Of a DNA stretch of 64,000 nucleotides, positions 46,430 to 57,184 are shown piece after piece. Both the position numbers and the translations under genes were made by a program. The first letter of the stretch is position 1. The number at the start of each line of letters is the position of its first letter. The notes below the pieces were generated by a model that was given only the letters and a program-made list of their open reading frames with translations, had not been told where the DNA came from and searched no databases. Origin of the DNA: Pseudomonas salomonii (lineage in GTDB: Bacteria; Pseudomonadota; Gammaproteobacteria; Pseudomonadales; Pseudomonadaceae); contig NZ_FNOX01000004.1 in the NCBI RefSeq assembly GCF_900107155.1, positions 124,001 to 188,000 on the forward strand. Direction: 5' to 3'.

Positions 46430-47395
46430 ATGAAGATGAATAAAACCCTGCTGGCCACCGTGTTATCTGCAGGCTTGCTGGCCTCTGCCGGCGCCCAGGC
46501 GGCGGGTTGGTGCGAGTTCGGCAAACCGGTGAAATTCGCCGGGCTGAACTGGGAAAGCGGCATGTTGCTCACCGACATCCTGCAAACCGTGCTGGAGAAA
46601 GGCTACGGCTGCAAAACCGACAGCTTGCCGGGCAACTCCATCACCATGGAAAACGCCCTGAGCAGCAACGACATCCAGGTGTTCGCCGAAGAGTGGGTAG
46701 GCCGCAGCGAAGTCTGGAACAAGGCCGAGAAGGCCGGCAAAGTCGTTGGCGTTGGCGCGCCCGTTGTCGGTGCCGTCGAAGGCTGGTACGTGCCGCGTTA
46801 CGTGATCGAAGGCGACGCCAAGCGCAAGCTGGAGCCCAAGGCGCCGGACCTGAAAAACATCGCCGACCTGGCCAAATACGCCTCGGTGTTCAAGGACCAG
46901 GAAGAACCGTCCAAAGGCCGCTTCTACAACTGCCCGGCCGGCTGGACCTGTGAGCTGGACAACAGCGAGATGCTCAAAAGCTATGGCCTGGAAAGCACCT
47001 ACACCAACTTCCGCCCTGGCACCGGCCCGGCGTTGGATGCCGCTGTGCTGTCGAGCTACAAGCGTGGCGAGCCGATCCTGTTCTACTACTGGTCACCCAC
47101 CCCGCTCATGGGCCAGGTTGATCTGGTCAAGCTGGAAGAAAAGCCCGGTGTGGATAAAAGCGTGAGCATCAAGGTCGGCCTGTCCAAGACCTTCCACGAG
47201 CAAGCGCCTGAACTGGTAGCGGTGCTGGAAAAGGTCAACCTGCCGATCGACCTGCTTAACCAGAACCTCGGTCGCATGGCCAAAGAGCGGATTGAGTCGC
47301 CAAAACTGGCGAAAATTTTCCTCAAGGAACATCCTGAAGTCTGGCACGCATGGGTGAGCGACGACGCAGCCAAGAAAATCGACGCGGCCTTGTAG
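46430..47395 (+). CDS. hutX: Histidine ABC transporter, binding protein HutX
   Basis: 321-residue periplasmic binding protein of the OpuAC (glycine betaine) superfamily, signal peptide 1-24 (AGAQA). Mature start AGWCEFGKPVKFAGLNWESG. Two Cys in CPAGWTC may pair. The family shift toward histidine is inferred from position next to hutWV and hutH. GGGAG lies 11 bases before the ATG. Confidence 0.88.
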   Translation: MKMNKTLLATVLSAGLLASAGAQAAGWCEFGKPVKFAGLNWESGMLLTDILQTVLEKGYGCKTDSLPGNSITMENALSSNDIQVFAEEWVGRSEVWNKAEKAGKVVGVGAPVVGAVEGWYVPRYVIEGDAKRKLEPKAPDLKNIADLAKYASVFKDQEEPSKGRFYNCPAGWTCELDNSEMLKSYGLESTYTNFRPGTGPALDAAVLSSYKRGEPILFYYWSPTPLMGQVDLVKLEEKPGVDKSVSIKVGLSKTFHEQAPELVAVLEKVNLPIDLLNQNLGRMAKERIESPKLAKIFLKEHPEVWHAWVSDDAAKKIDAAL

Positions 47396-47467
47396 GTCAA
47401 GGGTGTCCGGCTACCCTGAGGGGTTAGCCGGGCACACGGCCACAACCCACTGGATCGAGAGCACGCT

Positions 47468-48319
47468 ATGTTTCCTGAGAGTTTTACGTTTTCCATCGCC
47501 GACTGGGTCAACGGTTGGGTGGACTCACTGGTCACCAACTACGGTGATGTGTTTCGGCACATCTCCGACACGCTGTTATGGGCCATCGTCAACCTGGAAG
47601 GCTTGCTCCGCGCAGCGCCCTGGTGGTTGATGCTCGCCATTGTCGGCGGCATCGCCTGGCACGCCACCCGCAAGGTGGTGACCACGGCGGTGATCGTCGG
47701 TCTGCTGTTCCTGGTGGGCGCGGTCGGCCTGTGGGACAAGCTGATGCAAACCCTGGCGCTGATGATGGTCGCCACGGTGATCTCGGTGCTGATCGGCATT
47801 CCGCTGGGCATCCTGTCGGCACGCAGCAATCGCCTGCGTTCGGTATTGATGCCGCTGCTCGACATCATGCAAACCATGCCCAGCTTCGTGTACTTGATCC
47901 CGGTGCTGATGCTGTTTGGCCTGGGCAAGGTGCCGGCGATTTTCGCCACGGTGATCTACGCCGCGCCGCCGCTGATTCGCCTTACCGACTTGGGCATTCG
48001 CCAGGTCGACGGCGAAGTCATGGAAGCCATCAACGCCTTCGGTGCCAACCGCTGGCAGCAACTGTTTGGCGTGCAACTGCCGCTGGCGCTGCCGAGCATC
48101 ATGGCGGGTATCAACCAGACCACCATGATGGCGTTGTCGATGGTGGTGATCGCCTCGATGATTGGCGCCCGTGGTCTGGGTGAAGACGTACTCGTCGGCA
48201 TCCAGACCCTCAACGTCGGCCGTGGCCTCGAAGCCGGGCTGGCGATTGTGATTCTCGCAGTGGTCATCGACCGCATTACCCAGGCCTATGGTCGTCCACG
48301 GCATGAGGCGAGCAAATGA
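47468..48319 (+). CDS. hutW: Histidine ABC transporter, permease HutW
   Basis: 283-residue inner-membrane permease of the ProW type with six or seven helices and the EAA loop ([25 protein letters not shown]) in the cytoplasm. Overlaps hutV by 4 nt and sits 72 bases after hutX. Confidence 0.92.
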   Translation: MFPESFTFSIADWVNGWVDSLVTNYGDVFRHISDTLLWAIVNLEGLLRAAPWWLMLAIVGGIAWHATRKVVTTAVIVGLLFLVGAVGLWDKLMQTLALMMVATVISVLIGIPLGILSARSNRLRSVLMPLLDIMQTMPSFVYLIPVLMLFGLGKVPAIFATVIYAAPPLIRLTDLGIRQVDGEVMEAINAFGANRWQQLFGVQLPLALPSIMAGINQTTMMALSMVVIASMIGARGLGEDVLVGIQTLNVGRGLEAGLAIVILAVVIDRITQAYGRPRHEASK

Positions 48320-49140
48320 CTACTGTCAGCAAAATTGAAGTTAAAAACGTCTTCAAGATTTTCGGCAACCGCTCCAAGGAAGCCCTGGCGCTGGTTGGTC
48401 AGGGCAAGACCAAGGACCAGGTACTGGCCGAGACCGGTTGCGTGGTCGGCGTGAACGACCTGTCACTGAGCATCGGCACCGGCGAGATCTTTGTGATCAT
48501 GGGCCTGTCGGGTTCGGGCAAGTCCACCCTGGTACGCCACTTCAACCGTCTGATCGATCCTACCAGCGGCGCGATCCTGGTGGACGGCGAAGACATCCTG
48601 CAACTGGACATGGAAGCCCTGCGCCAATTCCGCCGCCACAAGATCAGCATGGTATTTCAGAGCTTCGGCTTGCTGCCCCACAAGAGCGTGCTCGACAACG
48701 TCGCCTACGGCCTCAAGGTGCGCGGCGAAACCCAGCAGGTGTGCGCCGAACGTGCGCTGCACTGGATCGAAACCGTGGGCCTGAAGGGCTACGAAAACAA
48801 ATACCCGCACCAGCTTTCCGGCGGCATGCGCCAACGTGTCGGCCTGGCCCGCGCCCTGGCGGCGGACACCGACATCATCCTGATGGACGAAGCCTTCAGC
48901 GCCCTCGACCCGTTGATTCGCGCCGAGATGCAGGACCAGTTGCTGGAGCTGCAAAAGACCCTGCACAAAACCATCGTGTTCATCACCCACGACCTCGACG
49001 AGGCGGTGCGCATCGGCAACCGCATTGCGATCCTCAAGGACGGCAAGCTGATCCAGGTCGGCACACCGCGCGAGATTCTGCATTCGCCGGCGGATGAGTA
49101 TGTGGACAGGTTTGTTCAGCGCCGGGCGGCGGTGGTGTAG
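48316..49140 (+). CDS. hutV: Histidine ABC transporter, ATPase HutV
   Basis: 274-residue ABC ATPase of the ProV group: Walker [10 protein letters not shown] (about 66-74), signature [11 protein letters not shown], Walker [14 protein letters not shown] and H-loop ITHDLDE. It has the ProV-type N-terminal extension ([20 protein letters not shown]), but no C-terminal CBS domains. Completes the hutXWV importer. Confidence 0.94.
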   Translation: MTTVSKIEVKNVFKIFGNRSKEALALVGQGKTKDQVLAETGCVVGVNDLSLSIGTGEIFVIMGLSGSGKSTLVRHFNRLIDPTSGAILVDGEDILQLDMEALRQFRRHKISMVFQSFGLLPHKSVLDNVAYGLKVRGETQQVCAERALHWIETVGLKGYENKYPHQLSGGMRQRVGLARALAADTDIILMDEAFSALDPLIRAEMQDQLLELQKTLHKTIVFITHDLDEAVRIGNRIAILKDGKLIQVGTPREILHSPADEYVDRFVQRRAAVV

Positions 49141-49142
49141 CT

Positions 49143-49254
49143 GATCGTTCCCACGCTCTGCGTGGGAATGCATCCCGTGACGCTCCGCGTCACACCTGAC
49201 AGCGGGACGCGGAGCGTCCCAGGCGGCGTTCCCACGCAGAGCGTGGGAACGATC
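49143..49254. repeat. REP-like palindromic repeat, family B (copy 5)
   Basis: GATCGTTCCCACGC ... GCGTGGGAACGATC with inner GACGCTCCGCGTC / GACGCGGAGCGTC. It lies between hutV and the hutH1 paralogue, inside the presumed operon. Confidence 0.87.
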
Positions 49255-49271
49255 AATTCAAGAGGCTCAAG

Positions 49272-50795
49272 ATGTCCCAGGCAACAACAATCATCATCGC
49301 CGATGCCCCTCTGCGTTGGCAGGACGTGGTCGCCGTCGCCCGCCATGGCGCCGTGCTCGAACTTTCGGGCCACGCCTGGGCGCGCATCGACAATGCCCAG
49401 GCCATCGTGCAGCGCATCGTCACCAGCGGCGAACGCGCCTATGGTGTGAACACCGGCCTGGGCGCGCTGTGCAATGTGTCGCTCAAAGATGAACAACTCA
49501 GCCAGCTGTCGCGCAACACACTGCTGAGCCACGCCTGTGGCGTCGGCCCGGTGCTGAGCGACGAACAGACCCGCGCGATCATCTGCGCAGCCATCATCAA
49601 CTACAGCCACGGCAAATCCGGGCTGCACCCGCAAGTGGTGCATTCGCTGCTGGCGTTGCTCAACCATGGCATCACGCCGCAAGTGCCGTCCCAGGGCTCG
49701 GTGGGCTACCTGACCCACATGGCCCACATTGGCGTGGCCTTGCTCGGGGTTGGTGATGTGAGCTATCGCGGCCAGATCGTGACGGCGCAAGCCGCATTAA
49801 AAGCCGAAGGTTTACCGCCTGTGGTGCTCGGCGCCAAAGACGGCCTGTGCCTGGTCAATGGCACGCCGTGCATGACCGGCCTGAGCTGCCTGGCCCTGGC
49901 TGACGCGCATCACCTGCTGCAATGGGCCGACGTGATCGGCGCCATGAGTTTCGAAGCCCAGCGTGGTCAGATCGACGCCTTCGACGAAGCCATCATCGCC
50001 CTCAAGCCCCACCCGGGCATGCAGCAAGTCGGCATCAACCTGCGCGCCTTGCTCGACGGCAGTGAAGTGATCGCCAGCAGCAAAGGCATCCGCACCCAGG
50101 ACGCGCTGAGCATCCGCTCGATCCCGCAGATTCACGGCGCGGCACGTGATCAGGTTGAACACGCCACACGCCAGATCGAGACCGAACTCAACAGCGCCAC
50201 CGACAACCCGCTGGTGCTCGGCACGCCGGACAACTACCGCGTGGTGTCCCAGGCCAACCCGCATGGGCAGTCTGTGGCGCTGGCGGCCGATATGCTCGCC
50301 ATCGCCATGGCCGAAATCGGCTCGGTGGCCGAGCGTCGCCTGGACCGCCTGATCAACCCGCATGTCAGTGGCTTGCCGGCGTTTTTGGTCAGCAACCCTG
50401 GGGTCAACTCCGGGATGATGATCGTGCAGTACGTCGCCGCCTCGCTGTGCGGGCAAAACCGCCAGCTGGCCCAACCGGCGGTGCTCGACAATTTCGTCAC
50501 CTCGGGCCTGCAGGAAGACCACTTGAGCATGGGCACCAACGCCGCGCTCAAGCTGCATCAGCTGTTGGCCAACGTCACCCAGATTCTCGCCATCGAGTAC
50601 CTGTTGGCGGCCCAGGCGTTCGAGTTTTTGAAGGACCAGCGTTTCGGCGCGGGCACTGACAGTGCCTGGCGTCTGTTGCGTGAAAAGGTCCCACCTTACG
50701 AGCAGGACCGCTGGCTGGCGCCGGACATCGCGAGCACCGCCGCGCTGCTCAAGGACACCGCTTTGCTGCACCACGTATTACCTAATTTGCACTAA
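49272..50795 (+). CDS. hutH1: HutH1: histidine ammonia-lyase paralogue without the MIO triad
   Basis: 507 residues, full length, homologous along its length to the next gene. Active HAL/PAL enzymes have [14 protein letters not shown], in which Ala-Ser-Gly cyclises to the electrophilic MIO cofactor. Here it reads GSVGYLTHMAH (143-153): exactly those three residues are absent and the alignment resumes at once. The active-site Tyr of QDPYSLR is Leu279 (QDALSIR). Kept are YGVNTGLG and QEDHLSM. The frame is intact, so it is not decaying. It probably does not deaminate by the MIO route; a regulatory or binding role is possible. Confidence 0.9.
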   Translation: MSQATTIIIADAPLRWQDVVAVARHGAVLELSGHAWARIDNAQAIVQRIVTSGERAYGVNTGLGALCNVSLKDEQLSQLSRNTLLSHACGVGPVLSDEQTRAIICAAIINYSHGKSGLHPQVVHSLLALLNHGITPQVPSQGSVGYLTHMAHIGVALLGVGDVSYRGQIVTAQAALKAEGLPPVVLGAKDGLCLVNGTPCMTGLSCLALADAHHLLQWADVIGAMSFEAQRGQIDAFDEAIIALKPHPGMQQVGINLRALLDGSEVIASSKGIRTQDALSIRSIPQIHGAARDQVEHATRQIETELNSATDNPLVLGTPDNYRVVSQANPHGQSVALAADMLAIAMAEIGSVAERRLDRLINPHVSGLPAFLVSNPGVNSGMMIVQYVAASLCGQNRQLAQPAVLDNFVTSGLQEDHLSMGTNAALKLHQLLANVTQILAIEYLLAAQAFEFLKDQRFGAGTDSAWRLLREKVPPYEQDRWLAPDIASTAALLKDTALLHHVLPNLH

Positions 50796-50819
50796 GAATA
50801 ATTCACAAGGAGCATGAAT

Positions 50820-52352
50820 GTGACTGCGCTAAATTTGATTCCAGGCCAACTGAGCCTTGCCCAACTGCGGGCCATCTACCAGCAGCCGGTAACCCTCAGT
50901 CTGGATGACAGCGCCACGGCGCAGATCGAAGCCAGTGTGGCCTGCGTGGAGCAGATTCTCGCCGAGAACCGCACCGCCTACGGCATCAACACCGGTTTCG
51001 GCCTGCTGGCCTCGACCCGCATCGCAAGCGTTGACCTGGAAAACCTCCAGCGTTCCCTGGTGCTGTCCCACGCCGCCGGCGTCGGTGAGCCGATCAGCGA
51101 CGCGCTGGTGCGGCTGGTCATGGTGCTCAAGGTCAACAGCCTGAGCCGTGGGTTTTCCGGCATTCGTCGCCAGGTGATCGACGCGCTGATCGCACTGATC
51201 AACGCCGAGGTGTACCCGCACATTCCGCTCAAAGGGTCGGTCGGTGCTTCCGGCGACTTGGCGCCACTGGCGCATATGTCGCTGGTGCTGCTGGGCGAAG
51301 GCAAGGCGCGCTACAAGGGCGAATGGTTGGAAGCCACCGAAGCGCTGAAAGTGGCCGGCCTGACGCCGCTGACGCTCGCGGCCAAAGAAGGCCTGGCGCT
51401 GCTGAACGGCACCCAGGTGTCCACCGCCTATGCGCTGCGTGGCCTGTTCGAAGGCGAAGACCTGTTCGCCGGTGCGCTGGCATGCGGCGCGCTCACAGTG
51501 GAAGCGGTGCTCGGCTCGCGCTCGCCGTTCGACGCACGTATCCATGCCGCCCGTGGCCAGCGTGGGCAGATCGATGCGGCTGCGGCCTATCGCGACCTGC
51601 TCGGCGAGAGCAGCCAGGTGTCCCAGTCGCACCAGAACTGCGACAAAGTACAAGACCCGTATTCCCTGCGCTGCCAGCCGCAAGTCATGGGCGCCTGCCT
51701 GACCCAGTTCCGCCAGGCCGCCGACGTGCTGGTGGTAGAGGCCAATGCGGTGTCGGATAACCCGCTGGTGTTTGCTGCCGAAGGCGACGTGATCTCCGGC
51801 GGTAACTTCCACGCCGAGCCGGTGGCCATGGCTGCCGACAACATGGCGCTGGCGATCGCAGAAATCGGTTCGCTGAGCGAGCGTCGTATCTCGTTGATGA
51901 TGGACAAGCACATGTCGCAACTGCCGCCGTTTTTGGTCGGCAATGGCGGGGTGAACTCCGGCTTCATGATCGCCCAGGTCACCGCTGCGGCGCTGGCCAG
52001 TGAGAACAAGGCGCTGGCGCATCCCCATAGCGTGGATAGCATCCCGACGTCGGCCAACCAGGAAGACCACGTGTCCATGGCCCCGGCTGCGGGCAAGCGC
52101 TTGTGGGAAATGGCTGAGAACACCCGTGGCGTACTCGCCGTCGAGTGGCTGGCGGCGTGCCAGGGCCTGGACCTGCGCGACGGTTTGAAAACTTCGGCCA
52201 AGCTGGAAAAAGCCCGCGCGATTCTGCGCGACAAAGTGGCGTTCTATGAAAAGGACCGCTTCTTCGCGCCAGACATCAACGCCGCCAGCGAACTGCTCGC
52301 CAGCCGCTGCCTGAACGAGCTGGTGCCGGCCAAGCTCCTGCCGAGCTTGTAA
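50820..52352 (+). CDS. hutH2: Histidine ammonia-lyase HutH (HutH2)
   Basis: 510-residue enzyme, the same length as P. putida HutH, converting L-histidine to urocanate and ammonia. MIO triad Ala143-Ser144-Gly145 (GSVGASGDL), Tyr54 in AYGINTGFG, Tyr281 in QDPYSLRC and Glu in NQEDHVSM are all present. AAGGAG lies seven bases before GTG at 50820; the ATG at 50814 is one base from that site and unlikely. This is the enzyme expected to open the pathway. Confidence 0.97.
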   Translation: MTALNLIPGQLSLAQLRAIYQQPVTLSLDDSATAQIEASVACVEQILAENRTAYGINTGFGLLASTRIASVDLENLQRSLVLSHAAGVGEPISDALVRLVMVLKVNSLSRGFSGIRRQVIDALIALINAEVYPHIPLKGSVGASGDLAPLAHMSLVLLGEGKARYKGEWLEATEALKVAGLTPLTLAAKEGLALLNGTQVSTAYALRGLFEGEDLFAGALACGALTVEAVLGSRSPFDARIHAARGQRGQIDAAAAYRDLLGESSQVSQSHQNCDKVQDPYSLRCQPQVMGACLTQFRQAADVLVVEANAVSDNPLVFAAEGDVISGGNFHAEPVAMAADNMALAIAEIGSLSERRISLMMDKHMSQLPPFLVGNGGVNSGFMIAQVTAAALASENKALAHPHSVDSIPTSANQEDHVSMAPAAGKRLWEMAENTRGVLAVEWLAACQGLDLRDGLKTSAKLEKARAILRDKVAFYEKDRFFAPDINAASELLASRCLNELVPAKLLPSL

Positions 52353-52354
52353 CC

Positions 52355-52440
52355 GATCGTTCCCACGCTCTGCGTGGGAATGCTGCCCTGGACGCTCCGC
52401 GTCCGCTTTTAGAGTCGTGACGCGGAGCGTGGGAACGATC
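52355..52440. repeat. REP-like palindromic repeat, family B (copy 6, shortened)
   Basis: Same outer arms GATCGTTCCCACGC / GCGTGGGAACGATC, but with one inner arm deleted, giving 86 bp. Lies between hutH2 and the permease gene. Confidence 0.85.
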
Positions 52441-52470
52441 TTCTCCTCATAAGAATAATAGGGACGAGAA

Positions 52471-53880
52471 ATGCACCAGCAAGAAAAGGGTTTGAAACGC
52501 GGGCTAAGCGCCCGACATATTCGCTTCATGGCACTCGGTTCCGCGATCGGCACCGGGCTGTTCTATGGGTCCGCCTCCGCCATCCAAATGGCCGGCCCTG
52601 CCGTACTGCTGGCCTACCTGATCGGCGGCGCTGCGGTGTTCATGGTGATGCGCGCCCTCGGTGAAATGGCCGTGCACAACCCGGTGTCCGGTTCCTTCGG
52701 CCAGTACGCCAGCACCTATTTGGGGCCGATGGCCGGGTTTGTGCTCGGCTGGACCTACGCGTTTGAAATGATCATCGTCTGCCTCGCCGACGTCACCGCC
52801 TTCGGCATCTACATGGGCTTCTGGTTTCCCGAGGTTGCACGTTGGGTCTGGGTGCTGGGCATCGTGTTTTTGATCGGCGGCCTGAACCTGTGCAACGTCA
52901 AAGTGTTTGGCGAAATGGAGTTCTGGCTGTCACTGCTCAAGGTCGGCGCCATTGTGGCGATGATCCTCGGCGGCTTCGGCATCATGCTGTTCGGCATTCA
53001 TTCGGCAGGCGAAACCCAGGCCAGCGGCCTGAGCAACCTGTGGGCCCACGGCGGCTTCATGCCTAACGGCATCGGTGGCCTGATCGCCTCGTTCGCGGTG
53101 GTGATGTTTGCGTTTGGCGGCATCGAAATCATCGGCATCACCGCCGGAGAAGCCAAAGACCCGCAGCGCGTGATTCCCAAGGCGATCAATGCAGTGCCGC
53201 TGCGCATCCTGTTGTTTTACGTGCTGACCCTGTTTGTGTTGATGGCCATCTACCCGTGGCCGCAGATCGGCAGCCAGGGCAGCCCGTTCGTGCAGATCTT
53301 CAGCAATCTGGGTATCGGCTCGGCGGCGACCATCCTCAATATCGTGGTGATCTCCGCCGCCGTCTCGGCCATCAACAGCGACATCTTCGGCGCCGGCCGC
53401 ATGATGTACGGCCTGGCCCAGCAAGGGCAGGCGCCCAAGGGTTTCGCGCAATTGTCCAAACACGGCGTGCCATGGATGACCGTGCTGGTAATGGGCGCGG
53501 CGTTGCTCGGCGGCGTGGTGCTCAATTACCTGATCCCGGAAAACGTGTTCCTGCTGATCGCCTCGATTGCCACCTTCGCCACCGTGTGGGTGTGGCTGAT
53601 GATCCTGTTTACCCAGGTCGCCATGCGCCGCTCCATGACCAAGGAACAGGTGGCCGAACTGAAATTCCCGGTGCCTTTCTGGCCCTATGCGCCAGCGGCG
53701 GCCATCGTGTTCATGCTGTTCGTGTTTGGTGTGCTGGGTTACTTCCCGGATACCCAGGCGGCTTTGCTGGTCGGCGCCGTGTGGATCGTGCTGCTGGTGC
53801 TGGCTTACCTGCTGTGGGTCAAACCCGCCGCCGGGCAAGCGGCCAGGGTCCAATACGACCCGGCTTTGTCTCATCGATAA
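52471..53880 (+). CDS. hutT: Histidine permease (APC superfamily), HutT
   Basis: 469-residue inner-membrane amino-acid permease with 12 helices. The entry motif [20 protein letters not shown] (TM1) and [17 protein letters not shown] mark the AAT/ProY group. Position between hutH2 and hutI points to histidine uptake (HutTh of P. fluorescens); it could be annotated proY by similarity alone. Confidence 0.87.
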   Translation: MHQQEKGLKRGLSARHIRFMALGSAIGTGLFYGSASAIQMAGPAVLLAYLIGGAAVFMVMRALGEMAVHNPVSGSFGQYASTYLGPMAGFVLGWTYAFEMIIVCLADVTAFGIYMGFWFPEVARWVWVLGIVFLIGGLNLCNVKVFGEMEFWLSLLKVGAIVAMILGGFGIMLFGIHSAGETQASGLSNLWAHGGFMPNGIGGLIASFAVVMFAFGGIEIIGITAGEAKDPQRVIPKAINAVPLRILLFYVLTLFVLMAIYPWPQIGSQGSPFVQIFSNLGIGSAATILNIVVISAAVSAINSDIFGAGRMMYGLAQQGQAPKGFAQLSKHGVPWMTVLVMGAALLGGVVLNYLIPENVFLLIASIATFATVWVWLMILFTQVAMRRSMTKEQVAELKFPVPFWPYAPAAAIVFMLFVFGVLGYFPDTQAALLVGAVWIVLLVLAYLLWVKPAAGQAARVQYDPALSHR

Positions 53881-53895
53881 CTTAGGGAGGCGTTG

Positions 53896-55101
53896 ATGAA
53901 AACGCTTTGGCAACACTGCCACGTCGCAACCATGGCCCACGGCAAATACTCGATCATCGAGGATGCCGCGATGGTCACTGCCAATTCACTGATTGAGTGG
54001 ATCGGCCCGCGCAGCGAAGTGCCGACGGCGGACTACGCCCAGGTGCATGACCTGCAAGGCGCGTGGGTCACCCCCGGGCTGATCGACTGCCACACCCACA
54101 CGGTGTTCGGCGGCAATCGCAGCGGTGAATTCGAGCAGCGCCTTGAAGGCGTGAGCTACGCCGAAATCGCCGCCAAAGGTGGCGGTATTGCCAGCACCGT
54201 GCGCGCCACCCGCGCCGCCACCGAAGATGAATTGTTTGCCAGCGCCGAAAAGCGCTTGCGCAGTTTGCTGCGTGACGGCGTGACCACGGTGGAGATCAAA
54301 TCCGGCTATGGCCTGGACCTGGTCAACGAGCGCAAGATGCTGCGGGTTGCGCGGCGCCTTGGCCAGGTGCTGCCGGTGAGCGTGCGCGCCACGTGCCTGG
54401 CGGCTCACGCGCTGCCGCCGGAGTACAAGGACCGCGCTGACGATTACATCGAGCACATCTGCGCCGAGATGCTGCCGGCGCTCGCGGCCGAAGGGCTGGT
54501 GGATGCGGTTGATGCCTTCTGTGAATACCTGGCGTTTTCCACCGAGCAGGTGGAGCGTGTGTTCAAGGTCGCCCAGCAGTTGGGCTTGCCGGTGAAACTG
54601 CACGCCGAGCAGCTGTCCTCTTTGCACGGCTCCAGCCTCGCGGCGCGTTACCACGCACTGTCGGCCGACCACCTGGAGTTCATGACCGAAGAAGACGCCA
54701 TCGCCATGGCCGCTTCCGGCACTGTCGCGGTGTTGCTGCCGGGTGCGTTCTACTTCCTGCGTGAAACCCAATTGCCGCCGATGGATGCGCTGCGCAGGCA
54801 CGGCGTAAAAATCGCCATCGCCAGCGACCTCAACCCCGGCACCTCGCCGGCGCTGTCGGTGCGCCTGATGTTGAACATGGCTTGCACCTTGTTCCGCATG
54901 ACCCCGGAAGAAGCCCTGGCCGGCGCCACGCAACATGCGGCCACCGCGCTGGGCATGGGCGACACCCATGGCTCGCTGGAAGTGGGCAAGGTTGCGGACT
55001 TTGTCGCCTGGCAGATTGATCGCCCTGCCGACCTGGCCTACTGGCTGGGCGGCGAACTGGATAAACGCGTCGTGCGCCATGGCGTCGACGTCACCGTCTG
55101 A
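53896..55101 (+). CDS. hutI: Imidazolonepropionase HutI
   Basis: 401-residue amidohydrolase hydrolysing imidazolonepropionate to formiminoglutamate. Metal ligands: HTHTVFGG ([17 protein letters not shown], about 66-82), His in VKLHAEQLS, and Asp in [16 protein letters not shown] is five bases before the ATG at 53896, which is preferred to an in-frame TTG one codon upstream. Confidence 0.96.
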   Translation: MKTLWQHCHVATMAHGKYSIIEDAAMVTANSLIEWIGPRSEVPTADYAQVHDLQGAWVTPGLIDCHTHTVFGGNRSGEFEQRLEGVSYAEIAAKGGGIASTVRATRAATEDELFASAEKRLRSLLRDGVTTVEIKSGYGLDLVNERKMLRVARRLGQVLPVSVRATCLAAHALPPEYKDRADDYIEHICAEMLPALAAEGLVDAVDAFCEYLAFSTEQVERVFKVAQQLGLPVKLHAEQLSSLHGSSLAARYHALSADHLEFMTEEDAIAMAASGTVAVLLPGAFYFLRETQLPPMDALRRHGVKIAIASDLNPGTSPALSVRLMLNMACTLFRMTPEEALAGATQHAATALGMGDTHGSLEVGKVADFVAWQIDRPADLAYWLGGELDKRVVRHGVDVTV

Positions 55102-55112
55102 GGAGTGTTGTT

Positions 55113-55913
55113 GTGGATAAGGTTCTGAACTTCAAACAAGGCCGCGTGCCGCTGCTGATCAGCATGCCCCACGCGGGTTTGCGCCTGACGCCTGCGGTCG
55201 AAGCCGGGCTGATCCCCGAGGCACAAAGCTTGCCGGACACCGACTGGCATATCCCGACGTTGTATGACTTTGCCGAAGCACTGGGCGCCAGTACCTTGTC
55301 GGCCGAGTACTCGCGGTTTGTGATCGACCTGAACCGGCCGTCCGACGACAAACCGCTCTACGCCGGCGCCACCACCGGGCTGTACCCGGCGACCCTGTTC
55401 GATGGCGTGCCGTTGTTCCGTGAAGGGCAGGTGCCGTCCGAAGAAGAACGCGTAACCTACCTGCAAAAGATCTGGGGCCCGTACCACCGCACGCTGCAAG
55501 AAGAGCTGGCGCGGCTCAAGGCCGAGTTCGGCTACGCCTTGCTGTTTGATGCGCACTCGATCCGTTCGGTAATCCCGCACCTGTTCGACGGCAAGCTGCC
55601 GGACTTCAACCTCGGCACCTTCAACGGCGCGGCGTGTGACCCCGAGCTGGCCAGCCAGCTGGAAGGCATCTGCGCTCAGCATCCGCAATTCACCCATGTG
55701 CTGAACGGGCGCTTCAAGGGCGGGCATATCACTCGCCACTACGGCGACCCGACGCAGGATATTCATGCGGTGCAGTTGGAGCTGTGCCAGAGCACGTATA
55801 TGGAAGAGGTTGAGCCGTTCCGGTATCGCGCGGATCTGGCTGAGCCGACGCGGGTGGTATTGAAGCAGTTGCTGGAAGGGTTGTTGGCCTGGGGGCAGAG
55901 GCGTTACCGATAA
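55113..55913 (+). CDS. hutG: N-formylglutamate deformylase HutG
   Basis: 266-residue hydrolase giving glutamate and formate, the last step of the pathway that uses HutF. Family motifs: LLISMPHAGLRL, TDWHIPTLYDF and LFDAHSIRSVIPHLFDG. GTG start, GAGGAG seven bases upstream, 11 bases after hutI. Last gene of the hut operon. Confidence 0.95.
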   Translation: MDKVLNFKQGRVPLLISMPHAGLRLTPAVEAGLIPEAQSLPDTDWHIPTLYDFAEALGASTLSAEYSRFVIDLNRPSDDKPLYAGATTGLYPATLFDGVPLFREGQVPSEEERVTYLQKIWGPYHRTLQEELARLKAEFGYALLFDAHSIRSVIPHLFDGKLPDFNLGTFNGAACDPELASQLEGICAQHPQFTHVLNGRFKGGHITRHYGDPTQDIHAVQLELCQSTYMEEVEPFRYRADLAEPTRVVLKQLLEGLLAWGQRRYR

Positions 55914-55936
55914 TTTTCGGTGCTGCTGAAATAGCT

Positions 55937-56019
55937 TTCGCGAGCAAGCCCGCTCCCACATTTGACCGAGTTTCAGCAGGAGAATGCGGTCCCAATGTGG
56001 GAGCGGGCTTGCTCGCGAA
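55937..56019. repeat. REP pair, family A, opposite orientation (copy 7)
   Basis: Here the CGAGCAAGCCCGCTCCCACA arm comes first and TGTGGGAGCGGGCTTGCTCG second, the reverse of the other copies, about 35 bp apart. Lies after hutG and may end the hut transcript. Confidence 0.88.
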
Positions 56020-56156
56020 GGGGCCCTCACAGTCGCCCCAGTGCAACTGCCGGTCGCCACAGTTCGTGTCAGCAGAGGTCCCGCTAAGTAAGGTTGTGGA
56101 TACGGCGCACCAGACGCCACTCCCCACAATAAAAGCTGCCGAGTGAGACCTCATCC

Positions 56157-57092
56157 ATGAAAAGACTGTTGTTGACCCTCACCGCTGCCGCTTTGATCAG
56201 CGCCAACGCCATGGCCGCCGAACCCGCCTCATGTAAAGCCATCCGCATGGGCGTGGTCAGCTGGACCGACGTGATCGCCACCTCCGGCATGGCCGACGTG
56301 CTGCTTACCGGCCTGGGCTACGACAGCAAACAGACCAGCGCCGTGCAGCAGATCATCTTTGCCGGCATCCGCGACAAGCGCCTGGATATCTTCCTCGGCT
56401 ACTGGAAACCGGCGATGGACAACAACATCGCGCCATTCCTGGCCGCCAGGCAGGTCAAGGTGTTCGACACGCCGAGCCTGGCCGACGCCCAAGCCACCCT
56501 GGCCGTGCCGCAATACGTGGCCGATGCCGGGCTGAAGACGTTTGCCGACATCGCCCGCTTCAAGGACAAACTCGGCGGCAAGATCTACGGCATCGAGCCG
56601 GGCAGCGGTGCCAATACCGATATCCAGAAGATGATCGACACCAACCACTTCGGCCTCGGTGGCTTCAAGCTGGTCGCTTCCGGTGAAGCCGGCATGCTCG
56701 CCGCGGTGCAGCGAGCGGTGAACCGTAAGGAGTTCGTGGTGTTCGTCGGCTGGACCCCGCACCCGATGAACATCAACATGAAAATGGCTTACCTCACAGG
56801 CAGTGAAGATGTGTTCGGCCCGGACGAAGGCCGCGCCACGGTTTCCACCGTCACCGCGCCGGACTTCGGCGAGCGCTGCCCCAACGCCAACCGTCTGTTG
56901 CAGAACCTGACCTTCACCGCCGCCCAGGAAAGCCAGTTGATGGTGCCGATCATGGAGCGCCAGTCGCCGCAGGATGTGGCCAGGCAGTGGTTGCGTGACC
57001 ACCCTGAGGATCTGCAGCGCTGGTTGGCCGGGGTTACGGCGTTTGATGGCAGCGACGGTGTGGCGGCGGTGCAGGCCAGCCTCAAACCTTAA
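56157..57092 (+). CDS. ABC transporter binding protein, choline/betaine (ChoX) type
   Basis: 311-residue periplasmic protein of the OpuAC superfamily, signal peptide ending ANAMA before AEPAS. The segments GVVSWTDVIATSGMADVLL, FLGYWKP and GIEPGSGAN match the choline-binding ChoX/CaiX group with aromatic-box residues. No permease or ATPase lies next to it, so it may share the HutWV core or a distant one; that link is speculation. Confidence 0.8.
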   Translation: MKRLLLTLTAAALISANAMAAEPASCKAIRMGVVSWTDVIATSGMADVLLTGLGYDSKQTSAVQQIIFAGIRDKRLDIFLGYWKPAMDNNIAPFLAARQVKVFDTPSLADAQATLAVPQYVADAGLKTFADIARFKDKLGGKIYGIEPGSGANTDIQKMIDTNHFGLGGFKLVASGEAGMLAAVQRAVNRKEFVVFVGWTPHPMNINMKMAYLTGSEDVFGPDEGRATVSTVTAPDFGERCPNANRLLQNLTFTAAQESQLMVPIMERQSPQDVARQWLRDHPEDLQRWLAGVTAFDGSDGVAAVQASLKP

Positions 57093-57126
57093 GCCGGGCA
57101 CGGTAGATCAAACAACACAGAGCAAC

Positions 57127-57154
57127 TGTGGGAGCAGGCAAGCCAGCTCCCACC
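57127..57154. repeat. REP remnant hairpin
   Basis: GTGGGAGCAGGCAAGCCAGCTCCCAC: ends of a family-A REP fused with a short loop, GTGGGAGC/GCTCCCAC. Between two genes, 30 bases before the next start codon. Confidence 0.6.
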
Positions 57155-57184
57155 TTTAGATCTCGATTGTCAGGGATATTGCGC

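Noticed and set aside
49143..49254. Family-B repeat as terminator splitting the hut operon
   Set aside because: It has no T-run and no promoter was seen before hutH1, so it is more likely an internal repeat. RNA-seq would decide.
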